Assembly: GCA_963849605.1 (NCBI GenBank)
Contig: CAWKHX010000002.1
Location: 682,001-746,000 of the forward strand
DNA length: 64,000 nucleotides
Direction: 5' to 3'
DNA from: DASPHG01 sp963849605
GTDB taxonomy: Bacteria > Actinomycetota > Thermoleophilia > Solirubrobacterales > Thermoleophilaceae
Both the position numbers and the translations under genes were made by a program. Under the pieces are notes generated by a model, which worked only from the letters and a program-made list of their open reading frames with translations, was not told the DNA's origin and made no database searches. Numbering within the stretch: position 1 is the first letter of the stretch; every line of letters starts with the position of its first letter. Of the stretch, positions 9,781 to 20,268 are shown piece after piece.

Positions 9781-9823
9781 GTGACATCAACGCCGGTGTG
9801 AACAACGTGCTCGGGAACTGCGG

Positions 9824-11806
<1,983 letters not shown>

Positions 11807-11857
11807 GAAAAACTCGCTTCCCGGCCCAGGAAGTGGAAATCCCAGCCTAGCAAGGGG

Positions 11858-12424
11858 TTATTCGACCGAGGGGCCGTTTTGGTTGAGCGCAGCCACGTAC
11901 GGGAGGTTCCGAAACCTCTCCCCGTGGTCGAGCCCGTAGCCGATCACGAAGCAGTTGGGGATCTCGAACCCCGTGTACCGGATCTCCAGGTCGACCTTGC
12001 GGCGTTCCGGCTTCTCGAGCAGCGCACAGACCTCGAGCGACGAGGGGTTACGGGCGCTGAGGGTGCGCAGCAGATACTTCAGGGTTAGACCCGAGTCCAC
12101 GATGTCCTCCACGACCAGCACGTCCCGGCCGTCGATCGGGGTATCCAGGTCTTTCATGATCCGGACCACGCCCGAGCTCTCGGTGGACGACCCGTAGGAG
12201 GACACGGCCATGAAATCCACCTCGCAGGGGACGCTCAGCTGGCGCATCAGGTCCGACAGGAAGAAGACCGCGCCCTTCAGCACACCGACCAGGAGCAGCT
12301 CGCGGCCCTCGTAGTCGCGCGAGATCTCCTTGGCGAGCTCCTGCACGCGGTGCGAGAGGTCGTCGGGCTGAACCAGGATCTGACCGACGGCGGCCACGGC
12401 CCGCGAGTCTAGGCTTCCAGCCAT
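11858..12424 (-). CDS. hpt: Hypoxanthine phosphoribosyltransferase
   Basis: Purine salvage: hypoxanthine or guanine plus PRPP gives IMP or GMP. The PRPP motif VLVVEDIVDSGLTLKYLL is intact, as are LLVGVLKGAVFFLSDL and CFVIGYGLDHGERFRNLPYV. The start is uncertain. ATG 12424 overlaps the ATG of the divergent gene by two bases, an in-frame ATG lies further out at 12451, and GTG 12397 would give the tightest family-like N-terminus (AAVGQILVQPDDL). Neighbours tilS and ftsH match the common actinobacterial order. Confidence 0.93.
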   Translation of the reverse strand: MAGSLDSRAVAAVGQILVQPDDLSHRVQELAKEISRDYEGRELLLVGVLKGAVFFLSDLMRQLSVPCEVDFMAVSSYGSSTESSGVVRIMKDLDTPIDGRDVLVVEDIVDSGLTLKYLLRTLSARNPSSLEVCALLEKPERRKVDLEIRYTGFEIPNCFVIGYGLDHGERFRNLPYVAALNQNGPSVE

Positions 12425-12875
12425 GTTCCGGTCGCTCTCCGTCTCAGCCACCCTGGTCCTCGCGCTCGCGACGGGCGTCTCCGCGCGCGACCGGCACCCT
12501 CAGCAGGACCTCACCGCCTCGAGCCACCACCGGACCGTCCAGGCGACGCTCGGCAGCCACTGCACCCCCAGCGAGGGTGCGATGCTCTGCGCCGACTACG
12601 CCTATCCGCTCGAGACCGAGAAGCGGCTGCCGGTGCACGGGCGCGGCCGGATCAGGCTCGAGTTCGGGGCCGAGCCGGAGGAGATCCACCCCGAGCTGCG
12701 CGACCACCGCAGCCGCTCGATCTTCGAGCTCACCCCGCGCGGCGACGGCCGCGAGTGGACCGTGAGGCTGCCGCGGCAGCTCCCGCGCGGCATGGACCGG
12801 CTCGGGGTGTTCGTCGGCTACAGGCGCGGCTCGGCCGACTTCGAGGTCGACCTCAGGCGACACCGGCACCGCTGA
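12423..12875 (+). CDS. Small secreted protein of unknown function
   Basis: 150 residues with a clear signal peptide (FRSLSVSATLVLALATGVSA, cleavage near residue 21). The mature part holds two cysteines in SHCTPSEGAMLCADYAYPL and a basic C-terminal end (VDLRRHRHR). I do not recognise a domain. The opposite-strand frame here looks like a shadow (RLGPELEPDP-type composition). The gene is squeezed between hpt (ATGs overlap) and the 3' end of tilS (23 bp overlap), so its promoter must lie inside hpt or be absent. Confidence 0.6.
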   Translation: MFRSLSVSATLVLALATGVSARDRHPQQDLTASSHHRTVQATLGSHCTPSEGAMLCADYAYPLETEKRLPVHGRGRIRLEFGAEPEEIHPELRDHRSRSIFELTPRGDGREWTVRLPRQLPRGMDRLGVFVGYRRGSADFEVDLRRHRHR

Positions 12876-14106
12876 CCCGGCGCGCGTCGAGCGCGACAGG
12901 GTCACCGGGACCGCGCTCAGCTGCCGCCACGCCGGCGACCCAGACGATCTCGCCGCCGGCCTCGACCACCGGGAGCAGATGGCGCAGAGCGCGCGGCACC
13001 TTGCGGTCCGTGAACAGGTCCTGGAGCGACTTCGTGCCGCCCAGGCCCGCCGGCCGCATCCGGTCGCCGTCGCGCCAAGCGCGCACGGTCACCTGCGCCC
13101 CGAGTTGGTGGGCGGAGAGCACCGCCTCCCCGACCTCGCCGAGGTGTGCCTCGACCTCCCAGTCGCCGAAGCGCACGCCGCCGGGGACGGGAAGGGCGAC
13201 GGCTTCGGGCGGGGCGGCGTCAGGGCCGCGCGCGAACCGCACGTGGCCGTACTCGACCACCGCACGAACACCGCCCGCGACGTCCAGCTCGTGGGTGCCC
13301 TGATCGGCCAGCCGCAGGATTTCCGCCGCGCGGGCGGGCGACACGGGCGCGCCAGCGAGGCGGGCGAGCACGAGCCGCGCGAGCGCAACGGGCTCCTCTC
13401 GCAGAGCGGCGAGCTCCGGCGCGGGGCCGAGCCGCTCGAGCGCGGCGTCGACGGCCGCCTCGACCAGCTCCTGCTCGTCGCGAAGGCGGCGAGCAGTCTC
13501 GGCGATGTTCCGCTCGACGGCCGGGTTGAGCTCGCGCAGATGCGGCATCACCTCCTGCCTCACTCGCGCGCGCGCGTAATAGGTGTCGGCATTGCTCGGG
13601 TCCTCACGCCACTCGAGCCCGCGCTCACGGCACCAGGCGCGCGTGTCCTCGCGCGTCACCTCGAGCAGCGGCCGGACCAGCCTGCCCCGCCGCGGCTCCA
13701 TCCCCAGCAGCGCACGCCGGCCCGACGACGTGGCGAGCCGATAGACGACGGTCTCGGCCTGGTCGGACAGCGTGTGCCCGGTCGCATAGTCGCCCTCGGC
13801 CGTGCGCTCGGCGGCGGCGTAGCGCAGCTCGCGCGCCCACGCCTCGACGTTCCCCTCGGGCGGGCCCCCGGCGCGCTCGACGGTCAGCGGCACGCCGAGG
13901 CGCTCGCAGAGCTCCCGGCAAAACTCCTCATCGGCGTCGGCACCCTCGCGCAGCGCGTGATTCACGTGCAGGACGGCGACGCCGGCCTCCAGCTCGATCG
14001 CGACGTCGAGCAGGCAGACGGAGTCCGCGCCGCCCGAGAGCAGGACGAGGAGCGGCTCGCCGGCCACGACGAGCCCGCTCGCGCGAGCTGCGTCGAGCGC
14101 GGTCAT
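12853..14106 (-). CDS. tilS: tRNA(Ile)-lysidine synthetase
   Basis: Converts C34 of the CAU-anticodon tRNA-Ile to lysidine, using ATP and lysine. The PP-loop motif LVLLSGGADSVCLLD sits at about residues 21-35; HVNHALREGADADEEFC and TGHTLSDQAETVVYRL follow, then a C-terminal domain with GTKSLQDLFTDRKVPR. At 417 residues the length is normal. The ATG overlaps the stop of the upstream cyclase gene (ATGA), so the two are coupled. Confidence 0.95.
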   Translation of the reverse strand: MTALDAARASGLVVAGEPLLVLLSGGADSVCLLDVAIELEAGVAVLHVNHALREGADADEEFCRELCERLGVPLTVERAGGPPEGNVEAWARELRYAAAERTAEGDYATGHTLSDQAETVVYRLATSSGRRALLGMEPRRGRLVRPLLEVTREDTRAWCRERGLEWREDPSNADTYYARARVRQEVMPHLRELNPAVERNIAETARRLRDEQELVEAAVDAALERLGPAPELAALREEPVALARLVLARLAGAPVSPARAAEILRLADQGTHELDVAGGVRAVVEYGHVRFARGPDAAPPEAVALPVPGGVRFGDWEVEAHLGEVGEAVLSAHQLGAQVTVRAWRDGDRMRPAGLGGTKSLQDLFTDRKVPRALRHLLPVVEAGGEIVWVAGVAAAERGPGDPVALDARRVSGAGVA

Positions 14107-15293
14107 TCCGGCCGGTAGACGCGGCAGAGGCTGCGCGGCTCGTCGAAGCCCTTGAGCTTCACCTCGCCGAGGTTCTCGAACTCGAGGTGGTCCTGCTGTC
14201 CGATCGCGTCCATCACGCTGTCGGTGGCGAGCACCTCGCCGCCGCGCGAACGCGCGACGACGCGTGACGCGAGGTTGATGTCGCGTCCGAAGTAGTCGCC
14301 GTCGCGATACAGCGTCGAGCCGTAGTGGATCCCGATGCGGGCCGTCGGGCGGTCGGTCCACAGCGTCTGGAAGCCGACGGCCCAGTCGACGAGCGCCCCG
14401 ACGTCGTAGCCGACAACCATCACCTCGTCACCAATCGTCTTCACCACCCGCGCGTCCTCGGGGATCGTGTCCTGCACAGCCTCGATGAAGCGCTCGACGT
14501 ACGAGAGCGCCTCCTCCTCGCCCTCCTCCTCGGTGAAGCGCGTGTACCCGGCGAGGTCGGCGAACGCGACGGCGACCTTGACGCGCCCGAGCTCCGCGTC
14601 GTCCGCGAGGTCCATCTCCATGTGGCCGATCACGTCCTGCTCGACGAAGTGCTGGAGGTACCGCTGGTGGACGTAGTCCATGATCGGCGACGCGAGCGGC
14701 AGCAGGTCGCGCGCGAGGTGCTCCATCTCCTCGGCCATCTGGAGGCCCGGGATCCCGTCGCGCATGAGCGGCTCGTGGACGTAGAGGTGGAACAGGCGGG
14801 TCTCGGCGTCCGCGACCTGCGACAACGTCTGCCCATACACGCGCGAGAGCTGGAGGAACGCGACGAGCGGGAAGCCGGCATCCAGCACGGACGCCACATA
14901 GCGCAGCGCCTGCACGTCCTCCGGCGTGAGGCTGTCGAGCGCCTGGGCGGAGAACCCGAGCGTCGTCCAGATCCGCGTGATAAGAGCGGGCTCGAGCCCC
15001 GTCTCCTTCGCGACCTCGTCGAGCGTCCGCGTCTCGCGGGTGTCGGGGAACAGGTCCTCGATGAAGCCGTACGCGAGCCGTCCCTCCTTCCCGGCGCGCC
15101 GGATCTGCTCGAGCGAATGACCGCGCTCGCGCAGCCGCGCGACGATGCGCGCGTGGGAGATCGCCGCCGGAGTCCACTCCGGCTTCTTGCCGTTCACGCC
15201 CGGGATGACGCCGGTCTGCGCCCAGCGCTTCAACGTCGCCGGGGAGACGCCCGCGCGATCGGCTGCCTCTGTGAGCGTCAGGGTCGAAGCCAC
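14103..15293 (-). CDS. Class III nucleotide cyclase with N-terminal MerR-type helix-turn-helix
   Basis: 396 residues in three parts. At 1-70 is a MerR-like winged helix (LTEAADRAGVSPATLKRWAQTG, then ARLRERGHSLEQIR). At about 80-225 is a helical segment like the regulatory domain of soluble actinobacterial adenylate cyclases (DEVAKETGLEPALITRIWTTLGF). At about 235-396 is the class III catalytic domain. Key residues look intact: metal Asp in AFADLAGYTRF, KTIGDEVM with the second Asp, and the Asn and Arg in INLASRV. One chain could therefore bind DNA and make cyclic AMP. The stop overlaps tilS. Confidence 0.87.
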   Translation of the reverse strand: MASTLTLTEAADRAGVSPATLKRWAQTGVIPGVNGKKPEWTPAAISHARIVARLRERGHSLEQIRRAGKEGRLAYGFIEDLFPDTRETRTLDEVAKETGLEPALITRIWTTLGFSAQALDSLTPEDVQALRYVASVLDAGFPLVAFLQLSRVYGQTLSQVADAETRLFHLYVHEPLMRDGIPGLQMAEEMEHLARDLLPLASPIMDYVHQRYLQHFVEQDVIGHMEMDLADDAELGRVKVAVAFADLAGYTRFTEEEGEEEALSYVERFIEAVQDTIPEDARVVKTIGDEVMVVGYDVGALVDWAVGFQTLWTDRPTARIGIHYGSTLYRDGDYFGRDINLASRVVARSRGGEVLATDSVMDAIGQQDHLEFENLGEVKLKGFDEPRSLCRVYRPE

Positions 15294-15308
15294 CGGCTGC
15301 TCAAACTA

Positions 15309-15359
15309 GCGGCGGGACCACCTAGGCGGTCCCGCCGCGAGGGGGCGAAGCGGCCCCCT
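15309..15359. other. Two GC-rich hairpins in the leader of the cyclase gene
   Basis: Hairpin 1 (15309-15338) has a perfect 11-bp stem, GCGGCGGGACC against GGTCCCGCCGC, with an 8-base loop. Hairpin 2 (15340-15359) pairs AGGGGGC with GCCCCCT around six bases. They begin 16 bp upstream of the cyclase start, in the space between divergent genes, where a terminator would not be expected. They may act as an attenuator or be the remains of a mobile palindrome. No T-run is present. Confidence 0.5.
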
Positions 15360-15500
15360 TCGTAGGCTGGCGACGCAATCGAGCGCCTCGCGGGTGGCTC
15401 TCTCCTCCCCCACTATCCAGCCTGCTGCCTGACACAACGGAGTGTCCCCCTACAGGGGTATCCGTGTCAAGTCGCGCGGCGATAGAGTCGCGCGCGCAAC

Positions 15501-17513
15501 ATGGACTACTTCGTCACCGGGGCAACAGGGTTCATCGGCCGTCACCTCGTCGAGGAGCTGCTCAAGCGCGAGGGGACCATCTATGCGCTCGTGCGCGAGG
15601 GGTCGCGTGGCAAGCTCGAGTCACTCGCGCAGAGACTCGACGCCGGCGACCGGATCGTGCCGGTGCCCGGTGACCTGTCGCAACCGGCGTTGGGCGTGGA
15701 GGGGTTCTCGGAGAAGATCGACCACCTCTTCCATCTCGCCGCGATCTACGACATGGCGGCCGACGACGAGTCGATGCGGAAGTCGAACGTCGAGGGCACA
15801 CGGCACGTCGTCGAGTTCGCGAACGCGCACGATGTCGGCCGGTTCCACCACGTCTCGTCGATCGCGGTCGCAGGCGCGTACAAGGGCACGTGGCAGGAGG
15901 AGATGTTCGACGAGGACCAGAAGCTGCCGCACGCCTACCACCAGACCAAGTACGAGTCGGAGAAGGTCGCGCGCGACGAGGTCAAGACGAAGCTGCTCGT
16001 GTTCCGCCCGGCGATCGTGCTCGGCCACTCGGAGACGGGCGAGATGGACAAGATCGACGGCCCGTACTACTTCTTCAAGCTGCTGCAACGGTTGCGCAAG
16101 GCGCTGCCACAGTGGTTCCCGCTCGCCGGCCCGGAGGGCGGCCAGACCAACATGGTGCCGGTGGACTTCGTCGCGAGGGCGATGGACCACATCGCCCACG
16201 TGCCCGACGACAAGCTGCCCGGCGACACGTTCCACCTGACGAACCCCGAGCCGACGACGGTCGGCCAGGCGCTGAACACCTTCGCCAAAGCCGGGCATGC
16301 GCCGCAGTTCGCGATGCGCATCGACAGCCATCTCACCAACGCGATCCCGAAGCCGGTGCGCGCGGGCTTCAAGCAGCTGCCACCGGTGAAGCGGATCCGC
16401 CAGCAGGCGCTCAAGGACCTCGGGATCCCGGAGAGCGCGATCGAGAACCGCGACTTCTTCTGCACGTTCGACTCGCGCGACACGCAGCGCGCGCTCGAGG
16501 GCACCGGCATCGCGGTGCCGCCGCTGTCGTCGTACGCGGGCCGGCTGTGGGACTACTGGGAGCGCAACATGGATCCCGCGCTCTTCCGCGAGCGCTCGCT
16601 CGCGAGCTCGATCGAGGGCAAGAAGGTGATGATCACCGGCGCCTCCTCGGGGATCGGGCTCGAGACCGCGCTGAAGGTCGCCGACGCGGGCGGCTGCGTG
16701 CTGCTCGTCTCGCGCACGCGCGAGAAGCTCGAGGAGGTAGCCGAGCAGGTGCGCGAGCGCGGCGGGGAGGCCCATGTGCACCCCGCCGACCTCTCGGACC
16801 TCGACGACATCCAGCGGATGGCGGACGAGGTGATCGAGCAGCACGGGGGTGTCGACGTCCTCATCAACAACGCGGGCCGGTCGATCCGACGTTCGCTCGA
16901 GCGGTCGTACGACCGCTTCCACGACTACGAGCGCACGATGCAGCTCAACTACTTCGGCGCGCTGAAGTTGATCCTCGCGTTCATGCCCGGCATGCGCGAG
17001 CGCAAGTCCGGCCACATCATCAACATCTCGTCGATCGGCGTGCAGACGAACACGCCGCGCTTCTCCGCATACGTCGCGTCGAAGGCCGCGCTCGATGCGT
17101 TCAGCCGCTGCGTCGCGCCCGAGTGCTTCGCCGACAACGTCCGCTTCACGACGATCTACATGCCGCTCGTGCGCACTCCGATGATCGCGCCGACCGACAT
17201 GTACAAGGCCTTCCCGACGCTGTCGCCGGAGGAGGCCGCGGAGATGATCACGAACGCGATGATCGACAAGCCGAAGAAGATCGCCTCGCGGCTCGGCACC
17301 TTCGGCGAGGTCTTCTACACGCTGTCGCCGAAGACGGCCGACGTCGTTCTCAACACGGCGTACAACCTGTTCCCGGACTCGAAGGCCGCGCGCGGCAAGA
17401 AGAAGGAGCTGCCGGCAGGCGACGACGGCGCCGCCGCCAAGGAGGAGCCGGAGGAGCAGATGTCGAGCGAGGCCGTCGCGATGGCGTACCTGATGCGCGG
17501 CGTGCACTTCTAG
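15501..17513 (+). CDS. Two-module SDR protein, probable fatty acyl-CoA reductase
   Basis: 670 residues. The N-terminal half is an extended SDR (MDYFVTGATGFIGRHLVEEL, NVEGTRHVVEFA, YHQTKYESEK). From about residue 370 a classical SDR begins: MITGASSGIGLETALKV, NNAGRSI, then the catalytic Ser in ISSIG and YVASK. This domain order is that of actinobacterial Acr1-type acyl-CoA reductases, which make fatty aldehydes or alcohols. It is followed after 59 bp by a flavin monooxygenase with a CRP-like palindrome between them. Upstream (15430-15469) is an imperfect TGACAC...GTGTCA dyad around CCCC-TACA-GGGG, a possible operator. Confidence 0.82.
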   Translation: MDYFVTGATGFIGRHLVEELLKREGTIYALVREGSRGKLESLAQRLDAGDRIVPVPGDLSQPALGVEGFSEKIDHLFHLAAIYDMAADDESMRKSNVEGTRHVVEFANAHDVGRFHHVSSIAVAGAYKGTWQEEMFDEDQKLPHAYHQTKYESEKVARDEVKTKLLVFRPAIVLGHSETGEMDKIDGPYYFFKLLQRLRKALPQWFPLAGPEGGQTNMVPVDFVARAMDHIAHVPDDKLPGDTFHLTNPEPTTVGQALNTFAKAGHAPQFAMRIDSHLTNAIPKPVRAGFKQLPPVKRIRQQALKDLGIPESAIENRDFFCTFDSRDTQRALEGTGIAVPPLSSYAGRLWDYWERNMDPALFRERSLASSIEGKKVMITGASSGIGLETALKVADAGGCVLLVSRTREKLEEVAEQVRERGGEAHVHPADLSDLDDIQRMADEVIEQHGGVDVLINNAGRSIRRSLERSYDRFHDYERTMQLNYFGALKLILAFMPGMRERKSGHIINISSIGVQTNTPRFSAYVASKAALDAFSRCVAPECFADNVRFTTIYMPLVRTPMIAPTDMYKAFPTLSPEEAAEMITNAMIDKPKKIASRLGTFGEVFYTLSPKTADVVLNTAYNLFPDSKAARGKKKELPAGDDGAAAKEEPEEQMSSEAVAMAYLMRGVHF

Positions 17514-17520
17514 CTCGATG

Positions 17521-17536
17521 TGTGATCGCGATCACA
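17521..17536. promoter_or_regulatory. Perfect CRP/FNR-family palindrome
   Basis: TGTGATCGCGATCACA is a perfect 16-bp dyad that matches the CRP consensus TGTGA-N6-TCACA exactly. It starts 8 bp after the stop of the acyl-CoA reductase-like gene and ends 37 bp before the ATG of the monooxygenase. A class III cyclase gene lies 2.2 kb to the left. A cAMP-receptor-type regulator is the natural candidate; an FNR-like protein would be the alternative. Confidence 0.6.
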
Positions 17537-17572
17537 GAGCGCGTCGCGCAGCTGCGCGACGGTGGGCAGCTC

Positions 17573-19072
17573 ATGCCTGACGAGTCGCTCCAGCACTTTG
17601 ACGTCGTCGTCGTCGGTGCGGGCCTGTCGGGCGTCGGCGCCGGCTGTCACCTGACACGGAACTGCCCGGACAAGTCGTTCGTCCTGCTCGAGGCGCGCGA
17701 GGCGATGGGCGGGACCTGGGACCTCTTCCGCTACCCGGGCATTCGCTCGGACTCGGACATGTTCACGCTCGGCTACTCGTTCCGGCCGTGGGAGGAGGCG
17801 AAGGCGATCGCCGACGGCCCGGCGATCCGCAAGTACATCAACGAGACCGCGCGCGAGTACGGGGTCGACCAGAAGATCCGTTACGGCCACAAGGTCGTGC
17901 ACGCCGAGTGGTCGAGCGACGAGGCTCGCTGGACGGTCCACGCCGAACGCACGGACACCGGCGACACGGTGCAGCTCACGTGCAACTTCCTCTTCCCGTG
18001 CACGGGCTACTACCACTACACCGAGCCCTACTCGCCCGAGTTCGCGGGGATCGAGGGATTCCAGGGACAGATCATCCATCCGCAGCACTGGCCGGAGGAC
18101 CTCGACTACGACGGGAAGCGCGTGGTCGTGATCGGCAGCGGCGCGACGGCGGTCACGATCGTGCCGGCCATGGTCGACCGCGCCGAGCACGTCACGATGC
18201 TCCAGCGATCCCCGAGCTACATCGTGTCGCTGCCCTCCGAGGACCCGCTCGCAAAGGTGGCGCTGCGCGTTCTGCCGACGCGGTTCGCCTACGCGTTCCT
18301 CCGCTGGAAGAACGCGCTGCTGACCCAGGCGAGCTTCCACCTCAGCCACCGCGCGCCGAAGGTGATGCGCAAGCTCTTCCTGCGCGGCGTCGAGCGGCAC
18401 CTTCCTCCGGGCCTCGGTCTCGATCCGCACTTCACGCCGCGGTACGGGCCGTGGACGCAGCGCGTCTGCCTCGTGCCGGACGGCGACCTCTTCGACGCGC
18501 TCGCGTCCGGCAACGCGTCCATCGCGACCGATGAGATCGAGACCTTCACCGAGAAGGGGCTGAAGCTCGCCTCCGGCGCGGAGCTCGACGCGGACATCGT
18601 CATCACCGCGACCGGCCTGAACCTGCTGGCCGTGGGCGGGGTCGAGTTCGCCGTCGACGGAGAGGACGTCGACCTCTCGAAGACGGTCGGCTACAAGGGC
18701 ATGATGTTCAGCGGCGTCCCGAACGCCGCGGTCTCGCTCGGATACACGAACGCGTCGTGGACGCTCAAGTGCGACCTGATCTGCGAGTACGTGTGCCGCC
18801 TCATCAACCACATGGACGAGAACGGCTACGACCAGTGCATGCCACGGCGCCCGGATTCGTCGGTGGAGATCGTTCCGTTCATCGACCTGATGTCGGGATA
18901 CGTCCTGCGGTCGATCGACAAGTTCCCGAAGCAGGGGTCGAGGCCGCCGTGGCGGATGCACCAGAACTACCCACGCGACGTCCTCATGATCAGGCGCGGC
19001 GACCTTGAGGACGAGGGCATGGAGTTCTCCCGCGCGACCGTCGCCGACACGCCGGACCGACTCGCGGCCTAG
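17573..19072 (+). CDS. Flavin-containing monooxygenase (Baeyer-Villiger/EthA-like)
   Basis: FAD- and NADPH-dependent oxygenation of ketones or related groups. 499 residues from ATG 17573; an in-frame GTG at 17522 lies inside the palindrome and is less likely. The FAD fold is VVVVGAGLSGVGAGCHL, followed by GGTWDLFRYPGIRSDSDM, and the NADPH fold by VVVIGSGATAVTIVPAM. The BVMO fingerprint (FxGxxxHxxxWP) appears as FQGQIIHPQHWP. DIVITATGLN is the usual C-terminal dinucleotide motif. Relatives include mycobacterial EthA and MymA. It probably acts with the reductase upstream. Its end overlaps the convergent propeller gene by 4 bp. Confidence 0.9.
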   Translation: MPDESLQHFDVVVVGAGLSGVGAGCHLTRNCPDKSFVLLEAREAMGGTWDLFRYPGIRSDSDMFTLGYSFRPWEEAKAIADGPAIRKYINETAREYGVDQKIRYGHKVVHAEWSSDEARWTVHAERTDTGDTVQLTCNFLFPCTGYYHYTEPYSPEFAGIEGFQGQIIHPQHWPEDLDYDGKRVVVIGSGATAVTIVPAMVDRAEHVTMLQRSPSYIVSLPSEDPLAKVALRVLPTRFAYAFLRWKNALLTQASFHLSHRAPKVMRKLFLRGVERHLPPGLGLDPHFTPRYGPWTQRVCLVPDGDLFDALASGNASIATDEIETFTEKGLKLASGAELDADIVITATGLNLLAVGGVEFAVDGEDVDLSKTVGYKGMMFSGVPNAAVSLGYTNASWTLKCDLICEYVCRLINHMDENGYDQCMPRRPDSSVEIVPFIDLMSGYVLRSIDKFPKQGSRPPWRMHQNYPRDVLMIRRGDLEDEGMEFSRATVADTPDRLAA

Positions 19073-20268
19073 CGCAGGTAGCTCTCGCGGATAGCGCCCA
19101 TCCGCATCCGCTGCGGGTGGTCGCCGACCTTGATGCGACGCACCTCGCGCTCGCGCCGGTATGAGATCACCGACACGCGGTCCTCGCCCGAGATCGACAT
19201 GAAGCAGAAGCGGCCGTCGCCCGAGTTCGTCGCCCAGTAGGGCGTCTCACCGACGTCGATGAGCTTGTGCTTGAAGCTCTTGCGGCGCACGATCGCCGCG
19301 TACCCGTCCATCGTGCCCGCGGCGCAGAGCTTCCTCCCGCGCGGGTTCATCGCCAAGCCGTGGTGCGCGGAGTCGAGGAGGTACTCCTCACGCGGCACGC
19401 CGCTCCGATCCGGAAGCTCCTTGACGCGCAGAACCTTGTCGCGCTTCAGGTCGTACTCGACGAACCCGTGCAGGAAGGAGATCTGGAAGTAGAAGTACCG
19501 CTCGTTCGGCGAGATCGCCATCGGCCGCACGGCCGAGCTCTGGTCGGGGTAGCCGGCCTCGGCGAGCTTCTCCCCGATGTCGATCCTCTTCTTGACCTCG
19601 AACGTCCGGTTGTCCACGACCTCGAACCAGCGGTCGCCCTTGGTCTCGTCGAACTCCGGCTGGTCGGTCGGCGTGTACACGGTGCCGATCGACGCGTGGA
19701 AGATCGTCTCCCCGTCCTTCGAATAGTTGTTCTCGTGGGGTTGGTCGCCCGATTCGAAGCTGCGCGTGATGACGCCCTTGCGGGTATCGATCTCGTGGAC
19801 CTTGCGCGCCGTCGAGGCGGACACGAGAAGCCGGCTTCCATCGGGCGAGATCGCCATGTGATCGGCCCGGTTGCCCTCGACCGGCACACGCCAGACGATC
19901 TTGTCCGTCTTCAGGTCGAACGCGACGACGTCGGCGAACGATGGGCGTGAGACGTACAGATAGCGGCCGTTCGGCGAGGTGAACGAATCGTCGACGTACT
20001 GGTGATGGCCCTCTCCGACGAGTTGCCGGATCGCGAGGAAGTAGCCGAAGTCCTCGGGATCGGACTGGATCTCGGCAACGCGCTCATCCTCGTCCGGGAT
20101 GATGTTCAGCCGCTTGACCCGCTTGAACGTGTGCGTGTCGATGAAGTCCGCCGTCCCGTCCCAGTTGTTGGACACGACGAGGACCTCGCGCAGCTTCGCC
20201 GAGGACGGAGGGGCCGCGACGGCAGCAATTGCCGCGGCGGCTGCGAGTGCTGCGAGGACGCGCGTCAC
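19069..20268 (-). CDS. Secreted beta-propeller protein (YVTN/YncE-like)
   Basis: 399 residues with a signal peptide (LAALAAAAAIAAVAAPPSSA). The mature protein shows repeated blade motifs such as FTSPNGRYLYVSRPS, MAISPDGSRLLVSAS, MAISPNERYFYFQ and TNSGDGRFCFMSISGEDRVSVISY, typical of seven-bladed surface propellers. Such proteins bind ligands or partners; no catalytic residues can be named. It overlaps the downstream acyltransferase start by 4 bp (ATG within TGACGCG). Confidence 0.8.
   Translation of the reverse strand: MTRVLAALAAAAAIAAVAAPPSSAKLREVLVVSNNWDGTADFIDTHTFKRVKRLNIIPDEDERVAEIQSDPEDFGYFLAIRQLVGEGHHQYVDDSFTSPNGRYLYVSRPSFADVVAFDLKTDKIVWRVPVEGNRADHMAISPDGSRLLVSASTARKVHEIDTRKGVITRSFESGDQPHENNYSKDGETIFHASIGTVYTPTDQPEFDETKGDRWFEVVDNRTFEVKKRIDIGEKLAEAGYPDQSSAVRPMAISPNERYFYFQISFLHGFVEYDLKRDKVLRVKELPDRSGVPREEYLLDSAHHGLAMNPRGRKLCAAGTMDGYAAIVRRKSFKHKLIDVGETPYWATNSGDGRFCFMSISGEDRVSVISYRREREVRRIKVGDHPQRMRMGAIRESYLR

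Noticed and set aside
12444..12905. Minus-strand frame opposite the small secreted protein
   Set aside because: Low-information composition and no motif; the plus-strand frame has a convincing signal peptide.
15890..19072. 1060-codon plus-strand frame
   Set aside because: Its first 550 codons are an out-of-frame reading of the two-module reductase; only the part from 17573 is the monooxygenase.
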